From: Clusia tigrina
Lineage: Eukaryota; Arthropoda; Insecta; Diptera; Clusiidae
Assembly: GCA_920105625.2 (NCBI GenBank)
Contig: OV050031.1
Span: 2,025,501-2,089,500 of the forward strand
Direction of reading: 5' to 3'
Length of the DNA: 64,000 bases
The notes under the pieces were generated by a model. That model had not been told where the DNA came from and did no database searches. It saw nothing but the letters and a program-made list of their open reading frames with translations. A program made the position numbers and the translations under genes. Within the stretch, counting starts at the first letter, position 1, and each line of letters opens with the position of its first letter. Positions 1-13,390 of the stretch are shown piece after piece.

Positions 1-1850
<1,850 letters not shown>

Positions 1851-1948
1851 TTTAATTTAATGCAATTTAATAGATGTTCGAATCTATGTTTTCAATCTAT
1901 TGGTGACACAATTAATTAAGTAAACCCAATTCATAATCCTTAATTGGA

Positions 1949-1954
1949 AATAAA
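1949..1954 (+). terminator. poly(A) signal of RIOK2
   Basis: AATAAA lies about 100 nt after the RIOK2 stop codon in AT-rich DNA, a normal position for a dipteran cleavage/polyadenylation signal. Confidence 0.6.
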
Positions 1955-2755
1955 TGGTTGTATATAGTCGCCTAACAATAAGTGCCAAAATATTTTATTT
2001 TGTGGAACCATTTAATTGAATTGAATTAACAGGTGAGCATCTACGTATCGGTGGTTCTTTCTTAGGCTTAAGTGGGACTCATATTTGGCTGTGACTGACT
2101 GTGAGTTCCTTTGAGAGAGAGGAGAATATATGCAAGTTACTTATAATTCTTATCTTTCAGAAGACATCATATAATATGTTGGAGCTTGAGAAACCGGAAT
2201 AGTTCCAGCATTGCCATTGGAAGTTATCGATATAAATATTCTTTTGGGATTAAGGTTTATACACAGCTTAAATTTGCATAAGACTGAACTTGTCGATAGT
2301 TAGTCTGACTACATTTTCACTACCATAAATTTGTTATTTCGGTGAGTTAAGCTTTTGGTTGGTGGTTTTCTGTATAATTAGCGCACTTAGTTTTTACCTT
2401 TCCAATTGTGTAAACAGTGCTAAAGGCATGGATGAAGCTTCCTTCTAAACTATAAAGTTATTGTTCACTTCAAACTCTCACTCTCTGCTCCGCGGTTGTA
2501 CACAGAAGAGTTAAAGAAAAGATTAATCGGAATCTGAGAATCTGTTCTTTTCGTGGTCGTGAACTTTTGTCAGCCAAGAAAACTAAGAACGACCAACTTC
2601 AACTTATTCACTTCGTTCATCTTACGGAATATATTGAACAAATTACTTCGGACACTCGAGCGAGCTAAGGAGATTCTATGATTTCTGGAATTTAAAAACT
2701 GTTCTGATTTTCGTTGCTCTTATTTGCTGTAATTTGCATAATTGTTTAAAAAAGT
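1955..2755. other. RIOK2/EcKL-1 intergenic region
   Basis: Spacer between the convergent RIOK2 and EcKL-1 genes. I see no ORF with family resemblance, repeat or RNA gene in it. Confidence 0.5.
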
Positions 2756-4087
2756 TCATTCGGTTACGTCCAGCAATCCTCTTCGATCGAATATGGGCAG
2801 CAAAGCTTTCATATTCTCCTGCACAGTTTTGTTGGTGTACAGGAGTCTTCGAAATTTGCGTCCACTTTCGTTTTCAGATATAAGATTATTAATAGTAGCG
2901 TCATCAGTTTTGTCATTAATCATCAAAGGCTGGCTAACTAAGGCGGAAGTTACAGCTAAAAGAAGAAACACAAGATCATAACTGCAATTTCGTGAAAAAA
3001 TCAAATCCCTTTTACCAAAAAAACGCCCTGCTTCCAGCTGCACACACAATTCATGCAGCGTTGGTATGTGTGCCGAAAACTTGAGCTGTTGCAAGGTTTG
3101 TGCCAAAATTCGATGGTAATACTGCACTAACACGTCCTGCTGGTGCATACGTAGCTCACCCTCTAAGGATGTGTTGAAGAAGTAATGCAGATCGACAGCC
3201 GGCGAAGTCCAGCAACTGAACTGAAAGTCTATTATCATAAGATCGTTGATCGCTTTCTTATTGTTTGGCGCTGCATGGTCGGCATATGTCATCATGACGT
3301 TGTTTATCCAAAAGTCCCCATGGTTGAGTGTATGGAAGTGACCTGCGTGCTGGTCGTACACTCGGGTGGAGTACTCGGCTACGTGCGATCGAAGTTTCAG
3401 CAGCTTCTGCTTGTAATAATCACCCAGTTCCTTGCAACCGCCAGCAAAATTGCCACATATTCAAACCATGTCCTCGAAAAATGGCGCAAAGCCTTTGGTG
3501 TAGCGATTGAAAATACCATGGTCGAATTTATTTATATTGGCGCCCGGCAACCGCTCGTTTAGCACAGCAGCTGTGGCGTGCATTTTGGCCAATTTCTTGA
3601 GAGCCAACTTGGCGTGCGCCATATCCATGCCAGCCAAACGATCGGCAACAACGAAATTCGACAACGCCAGATCTTCGAATATGATCGCTGAGTGCTCGTA
3701 GTCGACGTGTATGGTGTCTGCAAAGAGTTTGTCCTTGTCGCCGATTTCGTGGAGCAGCTCGGTCAACTGGGGCAGCACCTTCTCGTACATTAACATCTCG
3801 GTGTTGTAGGGGTCGTATGGCCCCATGATGCTGGACACAAACGGATCGCTGTCGTAGCCGTTTTTCACAATATACATGCCCTGATGTACCTCCTTGCTGC
3901 TGCTCCGAAGAAACTCCACTTTAATGCGAGTCATAATGCTGGCGTAATTCTCTCCCTTCCCAGTGGCCGGTTTTATGTCCAAGTCAGTGACTTTTAGCGA
4001 TTTATCCTTGGTGTACTTGCGCAACACTGCCTCTAAGTAGTCCACGGTTAACCATTTTGGTGCAGGATGGTAGTCGACTTCGCCCAT
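2756..4087 (-). pseudogene. EcKL-1, EcKinase/CHK-like kinase with an in-frame stop
   Basis: Two exons, 4087-3016 and 2955-2756, give 423 residue positions. The 60-bp intron is a multiple of three without stops, but its GTAAAA/TTTTAG borders match the intron position in EcKL-2 and EcKL-3. The kinase has GENY (45-48), the beta3-type Lys75, catalytic HGDFWINN (HGD 256-258), DFQ (Asp287) and the C-terminal RRGLLD tail. A TGA at 3463-3461 (codon 209) interrupts the frame after FFEDMV, upstream of the catalytic loop. The frame is otherwise intact for more than 200 codons on each side, so this is either a very recent null allele, a base-call error or readthrough. The start ATG at 4087 is the first ATG in frame and lies about 45 nt below a TATA/initiator pair; the open frame upstream to 4195 has no ATG. 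Closest relatives are EcKL-2 and EcKL-3. Confidence 0.85.
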
Positions 4088-4130
4088 TCTCAGTTCAGTT
4101 GCCTCTGTCACGTGCTGAGCGTTTATCAAC

Positions 4131-4165
4131 TGCTGCACACTCGTCCTAAACCATACCTTTTTATA
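4131..4165 (-). promoter_or_regulatory. Candidate core promoter of EcKL-1
   Basis: On the minus strand TATAAAAAGG (4165-4156) is followed by CAGCAGTT, with candidate +1 adenines at 4134 or 4131, that is 31-34 bp from the TATA start. It would give a 5' leader of about 45 nt. Confidence 0.5.
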
Positions 4166-4803
4166 GAACTCGAGGTCTCTCGTCAAATTTTGCAAGTAAT
4201 AATCTAACTCCAGTTATTATTTATTATGTTTTCTCTGTGTTAACGAGATAGTGGCGTTGTATTTACCTTTGTCTATTCCAGTTTGCCAAAACGCTATTTA
4301 ATTATCTGACTGGAACGCTCTTCATTAACGCGCGTCTGTTTTACGAGTATTTCTGAGTCAATTCATTTTTGCTTCAAATGACTTTCATATCGAAATTGTT
4401 CTGTAAACACGGGTAAATGTAAACTAATTACCGTTTTATAGGAGCCGTTCTAGTTGGCTTAAACCACTTAAAATTTCCGTGGCAAGTGGTTGAAACAATT
4501 GTGCAATATAAACTATTTTACGATCATATTCTAGAACCATGAAATTCCGAACCTAATTTCGCCGATGCAATTAGCAATACCAGAGAAAATAATAAGTGAA
4601 CCCGCGAAAACAGCTGTGGAACTCCTAATGGAAATTTTCTGCAATCTTTGAGTTGTTTGCTCGGTGTTTCTATGTGTGAACAGCTGAATTCAAAGCCTCA
4701 GATGGTACGGCGACTTTTCAAAGTGATTTCAGCGTTGAATGGGCCTCCTATTTTCTAAAATGATTTCTTGAACTTGTCCACTGATCGAAGATTTTTGGGT
4801 TGG

Positions 4804-5098
4804 CTGTTTTATGAAAGGGATATTGTCTGAGGAATCGTAGGGGGGGGGGGGGGGGTTTATATTAAAGGGAAGTGCATATTTCATGTTCCTCTGAATGATG
4901 TCCCTAAGGAATGGCAGGGGAGTCTGTTTTGTGAAAGGGATATTGTCTGAGGAATCGTAGGGGAGTCTTTTATATTAAAGGGAAGTGCATATTTCATGTT
5001 CCTCTGAATGATGTCCCTAAGGAATGGCAGGGGAGTCTGTTTTGTGAACGGGAACATCATATTTCATGTTCCATACAATGATGTCACTGAGGAATTGT
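4804..5098. repeat. Tandem repeat of about 113-120 bp, 2.5 copies
   Basis: The unit starting CTGTTTTATGAAAGGGATATT occurs at 4804 and 4924 and begins again at 5037. Copies 1 and 2 are nearly identical except that copy 1 carries a run of about 17 G at 4840-4856 where copy 2 has GGGGAGTCT. The third copy is partial and more diverged. The rest of 4196-5213 holds nothing recognisable. Confidence 0.85.
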
Positions 5099-5213
5099 GC
5101 CGTTGTTTCCTAACATAAATGAAATATAAAGTCATTGATTTTCTAGTTACTGAATTTCAAGTACCAAACGCTTAAACATTAAAACAAGATTCATTCATTT
5201 GATTTCCTTGAAC

Positions 5214-6527
5214 CTAATCACACTGGTTGGCATCTAACAGACCCCGCCTGTCGAATATGGGTAGCAGGTTCTTCAGATATGCCTGCACTTTTTTATTTTG
5301 GTATATTTGGGTTTTGAAGTTGAGTGCTCGTTGATCTTCAGCCACCAGAGCCCGAAAATCGGCGTCCGCCGCCTCCTCGTTCAGCATCACGGGTTGTGCA
5401 ATGAATGCCGAGTGTAGTGCTGTCACAAAATGTTATGGATTTTATAAATCAATCATTCTGGCATGGATGAAAGATGTCCGATACTCACCGAAAAAACGTT
5501 TTTGCTCGGCATGTGAACGGAACAGGTGCAGATTGGGCACGGGATGTGAGCGGTAATCAAGTTTCCTCAAAGTCTCGGCAAAAATTCGGTGGTAGTACTG
5601 CATTAGCATGTCCTGCTGATGCAAGCGGAGGTCCTCCTGCAGTGAGGTGTTGAAAAAGTGGTGCAAATCTAAGGTGGGCGAACCCCAAAAGGAGTACTGA
5701 AAATCGATGATGAGCACGTCCACGGGGGCGCCACTTTTCGTGTCGTATTTGAACATGACATTGTTGGTCCACACATCGCCGTGAGCCAAAACATTGACAT
5801 GGTCGGCAGTGGGCGCGAAGCAGCGTTTACCAATTTCCATATAGTTGGGGTGCAGAGCCAGCAGCTTGTTGCTATAGTAGGTGTACACCCCCTCCCACTG
5901 GCGCAACAATCGACTGCACGCCAGCAAATTGCCCAGGAAGTAGGTGCTGTAATTGTCCGTGTAGCGATTGAAAAATCCGCGGTCATATTTCTCCAGCACG
6001 CCTTCGGAGCGCTCATTCAAAACCGCCGATGTGGCATGCATTTTGGCCAATTTACGCAGGATCAGCGTTACATGCTGCACGTCCAATCCCAGCGTCCGAT
6101 CTGCCATTACGTAGCCTTGTTCGCTAAGATCCTCAAAGATGAGCGCTTGACGCTCATAGTCCACATGCACTGCCCTGGGACATAGCTGCTCATCATCAAG
6201 GACTTCTGCTAAAATCTGATGTAACTTTGGCACCACGTGCTCGTAAATGGAGATTTCACGATTGAAGATGTCGTACGGCTTCATGGTACCTGCAACGAAT
6301 TCATCGCCTTCAAACTCGCTCTTCACTATAAAACTCCTCTGCTGTGGCTCTGCATTGTGCGAGAGCAGGTACTTAGCTCTCACTCTCAGTAGTATGCCCC
6401 CGAAGTTCTCCCCCTTGCCCAGAGCCGGGTTTATGTGCAATTCTGCTATTTTCAAGCCACCGTCTTGGCAGTACTTGCGCAAAACCGCTTCCAAGTATTC
6501 CTCCGTAAGCCACCGTGGGGTGTCCAT
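5214..6527 (-). CDS. EcKL-2, EcKinase/CHK-like kinase
   Basis: Intact two-exon gene, 6527-5489 and 5419-5214, with a 69-bp phase-1 intron placed exactly as in EcKL-1 and EcKL-3 (after RFF, splitting the next codon). The 414 aa are normal for the family. It has the N-terminal motif PRWLTEEYLEAVL, GENF loop (39-42), Lys69, acidic helix C residue Glu91, LIFEDLSEQGY hinge, LAKMHATSAVL, catalytic HGDVWTNN (HGD 249-251), Asp275 of DFQ and the RRGLLD tail. The family is thought to transfer phosphate from ATP to hydroxyl groups of small molecules such as ecdysteroids; the substrate here is unknown. No signal peptide or membrane segment, so cytosolic. The start at 6527 is supported by a canonical TATA/initiator just upstream. 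It lies head to head with close paralog EcKL-3. Confidence 0.93.
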
Positions 6528-6564
6528 ATTTATGTAAGTGTGTGTGCGTGTTTAACTGGGCGAC

Positions 6565-6596
6565 TGCCTTTTAAGCCCGCTACGCTCGCTTTTATA
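6565..6596 (-). promoter_or_regulatory. TATA/initiator core promoter of EcKL-2
   Basis: TATAAAAG on the minus strand (6596-6589) and an initiator-like GCAGTC with its adenine at 6565, exactly 31 bp apart, the standard arthropod spacing. The resulting leader to the ATG at 6527 is about 38 nt. Confidence 0.65.
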
Positions 6597-6929
6597 GCAA
6601 ACATGGATGTATGCGTATCTACGTGAATGCCAGCGGCAAAGTCATTTCCATCCACGTCTTGCAATAAAATTTAGTTTATCACGGTTTATTGCCACTTGCC
6701 TAAATGTCTGTGCCCGTGCTGCTCAGACGATTGCTCTATTAATCAATGGGATGCTTGCTTGCCTGATTTAAATCTATTTGCTCTCGGGGTAATCTTGTTG
6801 GATCTGGGTAAACTTGACGCGGCTCGAGGCGACGCTTTAATTGTGCACATTTGTGCATCTGCACATTTTCTTAATTTAGGCGTTATTCTTATTTACTGGT
6901 TGCAACTGCTGACGTAGTTGCTGAATCTT

Positions 6930-7850
6930 GGCTACATTGATATAAATTTTTAGTAGTTGGGTAGTTCCAGGCTTAAACCGCATATTTTTGTAAAAGTCAT
7001 AGAAAATGCATATAGAGTTGTCACAGGTGCTTAGAGCAATTAAAGCACATGTGACAACTCTATATGCTACGGTACATTGATATTAATTTTAAGTAGTTTG
7101 GTAGTTCCAAGCTTAAACCGCATATTTTTGTAAAAGTCACAGAAAATGCATATAGAGTTGTCACATGTGCTTAGAGCAATTAAAGCACTTGTGACAACTC
7201 TATATGCTACGGTACATTGAAGTCAATTTTAAGTAGTTGGGTAGTTCCAAGCTTAAACCGCATATTTTTGTAAAAGTCACAGAAAATGCATATAGAGTTG
7301 TCACATGTGCTTAGAGCAATTAAAGCACTTGTGACAACTCTATATGCTACGGTACATTGAAGTCAATTTTAAGTAGTTGGGTATAGTTCCAAGCTTAAAC
7401 CGCAATTTTTTGTAAAGGTCACAGAAAATGCATATAGAGTTGTCACATGTGCTTAGAGCAATTAAAGCACTTGTGACAACTCTATATGCTACGGTACATT
7501 GAAATCAATTTTAAGTAGTTGGGTATAGTTCCAAGCTTAAACCGCAATTTTTTGTAAAGGTCATAGAGAATGCATATAGAGTTGTCACATGTGCTTAGAG
7601 CAATTAAAGCACTTGTGACAACTCTATATGCTACGGTACATTGAAATCAATTTTAAGTAGTTGGGTATAGTTCCAAGCTTAAACCGCAATTTTTTGTAAA
7701 GGTCATAGAGAATGCATATAGAGTTGCCACATGTGAGAGTGGTAGAGCAATTAAAGCACTTGTGACCACTCTATATGTATTTTCTGCGGCAGTATATTAG
7801 ATACTTCCCCTACACATGTGACAACTCTATATGTATTTTCTGTGGAGGTA
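6930..7850. repeat. Hairpin-containing satellite, 140-142 bp units
   Basis: Six tandem units with period 140 (first three) and 142 bp (rest); the landmark GCATATAGAGTTGTCACA starts at 7008, 7148, 7288, 7430, 7572 and 7714. Each unit contains a near-perfect inverted repeat of about 24 nt arms around a short AT-rich loop (TAGAGCAATTAA), so each strand could fold into a long hairpin. Single arms ending in TCTATATGTATTTTCTG recur at 7770-7790 and 7815-7845. This suggests that the array grew from a small element with terminal inverted repeats. It occupies the shared upstream region of divergent EcKL-2 and EcKL-3. Confidence 0.93.
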
Positions 7851-8283
7851 TATCCCAGAGTTCCCCTTCTTAGGATACTATAGAAATAATCTCAACTCTT
7901 GCATCGGTGATATTCCAACTCACACACGTTCATCACGTGTAAACATCAGTCGGCTTATATACAGAACACTTCGCTATCATCACGTGTGGCCGTGTGCCGT
8001 ATACCTATTGTACAACTCCTGCTGCAGTCGGAGCCCCGCTCCCAAGACCTCACACAGCGTTACAAATTGCGGAATTTTCGGTCGTTTGAATTTTCGCAAA
8101 AAACACGTCCACGAAATTATTTTGTACCGTGTACGAGCTGCAAACGCGCCCGTCAAATTTGCATCTTATAATTTAAAAGCGAGTGCTTCCTTCCCAAAGA
8201 ATCTTATTTACAAACTAATAAATCACGTTTCTGCGAGCAATAACGCTCCACAATGAGCGCGAACCACCTCGCAGCAGCTTCAA

Positions 8284-8318
8284 TATAAAAATGCTTTTCA
8301 TGCACTTATATCGCGTCA
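8284..8318 (+). promoter_or_regulatory. Candidate core promoter of EcKL-3
   Basis: TATAAAAAT at 8284-8292 is followed by GTCATTAG, an arthropod initiator-like site, with adenine at 8318 (34 bp from the TATA start). The leader to the ATG at 8405 would be about 87 nt. Confidence 0.45.
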
Positions 8319-8404
8319 TTAGTGGCGGTAACCTTCCGAAGGTGATACGAAAAGCGCAGCTGTGGAAGATTAAGTAACACCGCGAAAGGAAGCAAAGTTT
8401 GGAC

Positions 8405-9798
8405 ATGTCGGCGCCACATCTAATCAATCCCACGGCCGGGCCTCTGCTGAAATTGGCCGATATGACACTTGTCGACACTGATTGTAATGCCAACGTTGAG
8501 TCCAGTTTGCTTGATGCACCGGCCTGGCTGACGAGGGATTATCTGGAGAGTTGTTTGAGGACCCATCACGGAGATAACAAACTGAGAATTTATGAAATGT
8601 TTGCTGAGCCCGCCTTGGGCAAGGGTGAAAATTATGGCGGAGTTTTGACTCGTATTAAGGCTAAGTACGAAACGGGAAGCAGGAGTGCGAAAACAGGACA
8701 TTACATAGTAAAGACTTCGTTTGAAAGCGATGACTTTGCGCGGGAGACCATGGCTCCTTACGACATCTTTAATCGGGAAATGTCCATATATGAACACGTG
8801 CTGCCAAAGCTCAAGGCTTTTTTGCAAGCAATTGGCGATGAAGAGCAAATCTTTGCCGATACCATGGTAGTGGATTATGAGAAATCCACGCTGATATTCG
8901 AGGATCTCAGTGTGCGCGGTTTCCGTATGCCGGATCGCACCCAAGGCCTCGATATGCAGCTGACGAAACTGGTGCTACGGAAATTGGCCAAAATGCACGC
9001 CACATCTGCGATTCTGAATGAGCGTGAACGGGGCTCCTTGGAGGGCTACGACCGTGGCATGTTCAATCGACATACCGATAATTATGCGCCCTGTTTTGTG
9101 GGTCTGCTGGAAGCGTGTGGACGGCTCGTGAACCAATGGGAAGATTACAAGCACTACGGCAAGAAGTTGACTGATTTAATACCGATGTACTTGGAACTGG
9201 CTAAACGTGTGTTCGACCCGATAAAAGGACACGTCAATGTGCTGGCACATGGTGACCTTTGGACTAATAATGTCATGGTTAAGTATGATGAAACGAGCGG
9301 CGAACCGTTGGATGTGATTATAATCGACTTTCAATATGCGGTTTGGGGTTCGCCGGCGATCGATTTGTACTACTTCTTCAACACGTCGCTCAAGGAGGAG
9401 ATGCATATGTACAAGCAGGACGAGCTATCCAGTTACTATTACTACATCCTGGCTGACACGCTACGTAAGTTGGCCTACACAGCTAACATACCCAGTTTAC
9501 ACAACTTCCAATTGCACTTGGAGGAGAAGGAGTTCTACGGTGAGTGCAACAAAGTATGAGGAATATAAGAAAGGATTACGTTCGAATTCATCTTTCAGCT
9601 TTCAACGCCACCTGCATTGTGCAGCCCGTTCAACGTAACGAGGAAACGGAAGATGCCGACTTTCATGCGCTGATGAAGCAAGATGAGCGGGGGCTCCGGT
9701 TCAAAAACACCTGCTATCGCAATCCTTACTGCCAGAGAATGATCAGACAACTGCTGCCGGTGTACGAGCGGAGAGGGCTACTGGACTTGGATCAGTAG
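8405..9798 (+). CDS. EcKL-3, EcKinase/CHK-like kinase (only plus-strand copy)
   Basis: Exons 8405-9539 and 9599-9798, with a 59-bp phase-1 intron (TACG|GTGAGT ... TTTCAG|CTTTC), encode 444 aa. The first in-frame ATG is at 8405. Motifs: WLTRDYLESCL, GENY (74-77), Lys103, LIFEDLSVRGF, LAKMHATSAIL, catalytic HGDLWTNN (HGD 282-284), Asp308 of DFQ, DLYYFFNTSL and the C-terminal RRGLLDLDQ. The N-terminus is some 30 residues longer than in EcKL-2. The middle of the protein (for example KYDRG/GYDRG, FNRxTDNY) is very close to EcKL-2, so the two are recent sister copies in inverted orientation. Cytosolic small-molecule kinase is the family-based expectation; the substrate is not known. Confidence 0.93.
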
Positions 9799-11253
9799 TG
9801 GTGGTTTTGGCTCAAATTATTTGACAAAGTAGGAGTAGGGCGTAGTTTATTGTATAGTAAAAGCAAAGCTTTATAAATTCTATGGAATCATAAAATGCAG
9901 TTTAGTAAGTGTGGCCTAGGCAGGTCATGGCGTGAAGTCTGGGTTCTCATTTATGACAGTTTCTATAATGTCAGAATAATCTTTTGGAATTATGAAGGAC
10001 TTAATTTAATTATCGGAGCATTTTTTGTATATCACTTTGGAGTGTACTTGACAAGATGGAGCCGCAGTAGGTATACATATGCATATAATTATATATACGA
10101 ATATAGTTGTGTGTATATAATTTGTGTATAAGATATATATTGATCTAATTAAATTTCCTGACTCAATTCTCTGTCTTAGTTGCTGTCGTCCCTTGTGGGA
10201 CATGGAGCCTGACTCAATTAGCCTCGTCCAAAGCTATCCCTACATTATAATGTGACCGTGAACAGGTATGGAGCGGCAATTGAAGACGAATGTTTCAACA
10301 TCAATTAGCTATATAGGGCTGGTAGGACTACTAACACCCCCACCTTCGATGCGGTTTTATTCTTGAAGGGAGTATATCTCAAGAACCCAATGAACGGTTT
10401 CGCCGAAATTTTATTTGAATTTGAGCACTCGAGCAGTGTTGTATAAAATACATCCCACTTTCTATAAGCATATATCCCTGAAATGTGAGCTAGGAACACG
10501 CCCACACTTCTGTTTCCTTGTAGATGCCATTCGTAGTGTTGGTCTGGATACCAAATTGGTCTCTAAATTTGAATTTTTATATCTTAGAATAGATAGAATA
10601 GAATACTAACGAAAATTCATAGGCGCGTGTGCTTGTAGCAGTCAGTACGACCGACCATAAATATTCTTGGCTTGCTAAGTGTCAACATTTAAATGGCAGA
10701 GTGGTCTTCACATGACTGAAGCTTTCAGAATGCGAAATTGTAGTATTTTTTCGTGACGCAAAAAGTTTTATTTGCCTTTTTCTTAACACAATTAAAAGCA
10801 AATAATTTATAAAATAATCGTACGAGTGACTGCAGGAATTGTTTGAGTTCTTGAGATAGGAAATTTGGTATTAAGATAAGATAATCCCCACTTGGTCTGT
10901 AGTAGCCTCACAATTCAGAGACTGATAAGTTCAGGACGTCGTAAATTATGCCCGGATTGCTACTTTAAACTGCCCTAAAAATAGCACCAGAGCCAAAACA
11001 AAGAGCTATAAAATAAATTCCAGTCATGGTGGGTTCACTCAATCGCGTGGCCACATGGCTGAAAGTGGCTCGGTTCTTCCCGCTTCAAGAGTTATTGGAA
11101 ACAGTCTAAAAATGTTTTATTTCACAATTAAAAGTCGTGTGTTGAATACTTGAGACAAAACATCGCTCAGATTTAATACTTTAAGCTTTGGGAACACAGT
11201 TGACCCTTCAGGTTTATTGGATGCGGACCTACGTTCTATTAAATGGAATTGTC
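9799..11253. other. Intergenic region between EcKL-3 and EcKL-4
   Basis: AT-rich spacer between two convergent genes. It contains a short run of TA/CATA repeats near 10070-10140; I see no conserved ORF or complete mobile element. Confidence 0.4.
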
Positions 11254-12712
11254 TCAAATGTCCAAAAAGCCACACAATTCGAACTCTTTCAGAGTACGCT
11301 GCAGAAAGGCTCGATATTTTGGGTTCTCCACGTTCTGGCGCCTTAATTTGTCACCTTCTTCGGTGCGTGTGAATAAGTTCTCCACATCTTCGACGGCTTC
11401 CGCTTCCATAAATATAAGTGGAGTGAGGCAGGTGGCTGCTATGACACCTGATAATGATACATCTCGTTATTTGTGGCCAGGGAGCAGGAGCAATTCAAAT
11501 ATTTCCACTTACCTTGCAAACTGCTTCTGATGAGTTCGATGTTAATCTCCTTCAGCGTGGGAATGGCGCCTTCGTAGTTCAGTTTCTCTAAAGTCAGCTT
11601 CAATGTGCGGTGGTACTCGCGGACAATGAACTTGAAATGTACTTTGCGCACATTTTCGTTCAGTGAACCGAACAGAAAGTAGTTGAGATCCACTGCCGGG
11701 GATCCATAGTAAGCCAGTTGGTAATCGAGCTGTGAATGACAAATCAGAGAATTAATTTTTCAATAGTTCGTTCTCGCAAACGTCCTGGTCCTAAGAACAT
11801 ACCATGACCACGTCATCTGGCTCCCCTAGTTCGTTGTTGATGTGGAACAACAAATTGTTGATCCACAAATCGGCCAAGTTGAAGACCCGGAAGCCGTTCT
11901 CGTGCGATTCGTACATTTCAACCGAACGCTGGAGCACATTCTCCGCCAATTTGTACATCTTTTCCGTGATCTCCTCGTAGCCTTTCCAGTGGGTGAGCTC
12001 TTCGGCCACACAACGCACGTTCACGGGGAAGAAGACCAAGAAATCTTTGCGTTCAGGATTACGTGATATCGGCGCCTCCTTGAAGGTTTCCATGATTTTT
12101 GGATTTTCAGCTGCAATCACAGCGGAACAGGCGTGCAGTTTGGCCAACTTTTGCACCGTTGGTAGAACGTAGTCCAAGTTGAGCAAACGTCCTTTCTCGA
12201 AGTTTTGAAAATCGGTCACCTGCATGTCCTCCAGAATGAGGAAGGGCTCTGGCGACTCCGTGGTGTAATAGCAGGCAGGTGCTATTTTCGTGTTGTCTCC
12301 AATCGATGCGAGTAATTCCTCCACCCGTGGCAGTATTTCCTTGTAGGCTACGATTTCGCGTTTGAATAGATTGCCCTTATGTGCAATGGCGCCTTTGATG
12401 CCTTTAGGGTGGTCCTGGAGAATGGAGGAAATTAATTGTCGTAGGACACCTTTTCCCTATCCAGCTTACAACGTTCGTGCTTACCTTGACAATGACTGAG
12501 AATTTTCCAGCCACATCCTTGCGCACCAGGTTGAAGGTGGCGCGATGCATTTCGCTGGCATAACCGTTCCCTTTACCGCCATTGGTGGCACTCCTTACTA
12601 CAATGTCGCTGACTTGCAGAGTATCATCCTTGAAGTACTCTTTCAGCACATCTTGCAGGAAATCGACCGTAACCCAATCGGGCGCTTGATAGTTTGCAGG
12701 TCCAGTGCCCAT
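11254..12712 (-). CDS. EcKL-4, divergent EcKinase-like protein lacking His-Gly of HGD
   Basis: Four exons, 12712-12485, 12414-11803, 11729-11513 and 11447-11254, give 416 aa with continuous frame. Intron phases are 0, 0 and 1, and introns 1 and 2 are at positions not used elsewhere in the array: directly after the beta3 lysine (FSVIVK, Lys76) and just before LDYQLAYYGSP. The fold is clear: PDWVTVDFLQDVL, GKGNGYAS loop, FLILEDMQVTDF, KLAKLHACSAV, LDYQ metal-site Asp, GSPAVDLNYF. The catalytic loop reads FNLADLWINN instead of xxHGDxWxNN; the catalytic Asp (258) stays but His and Gly have become Leu256 and Ala257. The GENY loop is also altered (GNGY). The reading frame is intact, so it is probably a functional protein with changed or lost catalysis. 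Confidence 0.9.
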
Positions 12713-13390
12713 ATTCGGAAGAAATGCGGTCCTTCAAGAAAGTGGAATCAGTTTTCCCACTCGCAACTAAAGCAGCAAAATTTTAATACAAAAACTCAGC
12801 AAGTCACCTGATTCAAATTAACCACTGAACGCGAAAGCTACGGTCGTCTATTATGAAGCGCTCTCAACGTTGCTCTCGGGGGCATGTTGTGTGTTTGTTG
12901 TTGTTGGGAAGAGAGTTAACTTTGTTGTTGTGTTATCATGGCACCATCACGGAACGCGGGTGTATTTACCCGCTCCGACAGAATGTTGCCAGGTTGTGTC
13001 AGTCACAGGCGGTGGTCACTGATAAGAAAAAGCTCGTATGCCGTAAATGTGTCAAATCAGCTGATAATCGAAAGCTTCTGATTCACAGTGGGCCGCAGCC
13101 GCGATCTCGTCATCAAAATTCGAATTCGTTCGGTCGGGTTAGAAAATCGGTTTAAGCCTTGGAGTTTTCAGCATCGCTGAAACATTTGATGGCAAAAGAT
13201 TTATATTTTATTTTGAAACAAAATTAGTGTTTTAACTAAATTAATCATAATTATAAATATAGCAACAATAGCAACAATAGCTTTCAGCTGCTTATGGGCA
13301 AAGGGAGTGAGTCAACGAGGGAGGATGGAATTAGGCAATATAATTTGGATGTTTTTAAAAACATTTTCAGGATTTCTTCAATATCTGTTG
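12713..13390. other. Intergenic DNA upstream of EcKL-4
   Basis: Upstream flank of EcKL-4. I see no gene, mobile element or convincing TATA/initiator pair here. Confidence 0.4.

Noticed and set aside
7831..8256. 141-codon plus-strand frame upstream of EcKL-3
   Set aside because: Begins in the hairpin satellite and overlaps the EcKL-3 promoter; no recognisable motif.
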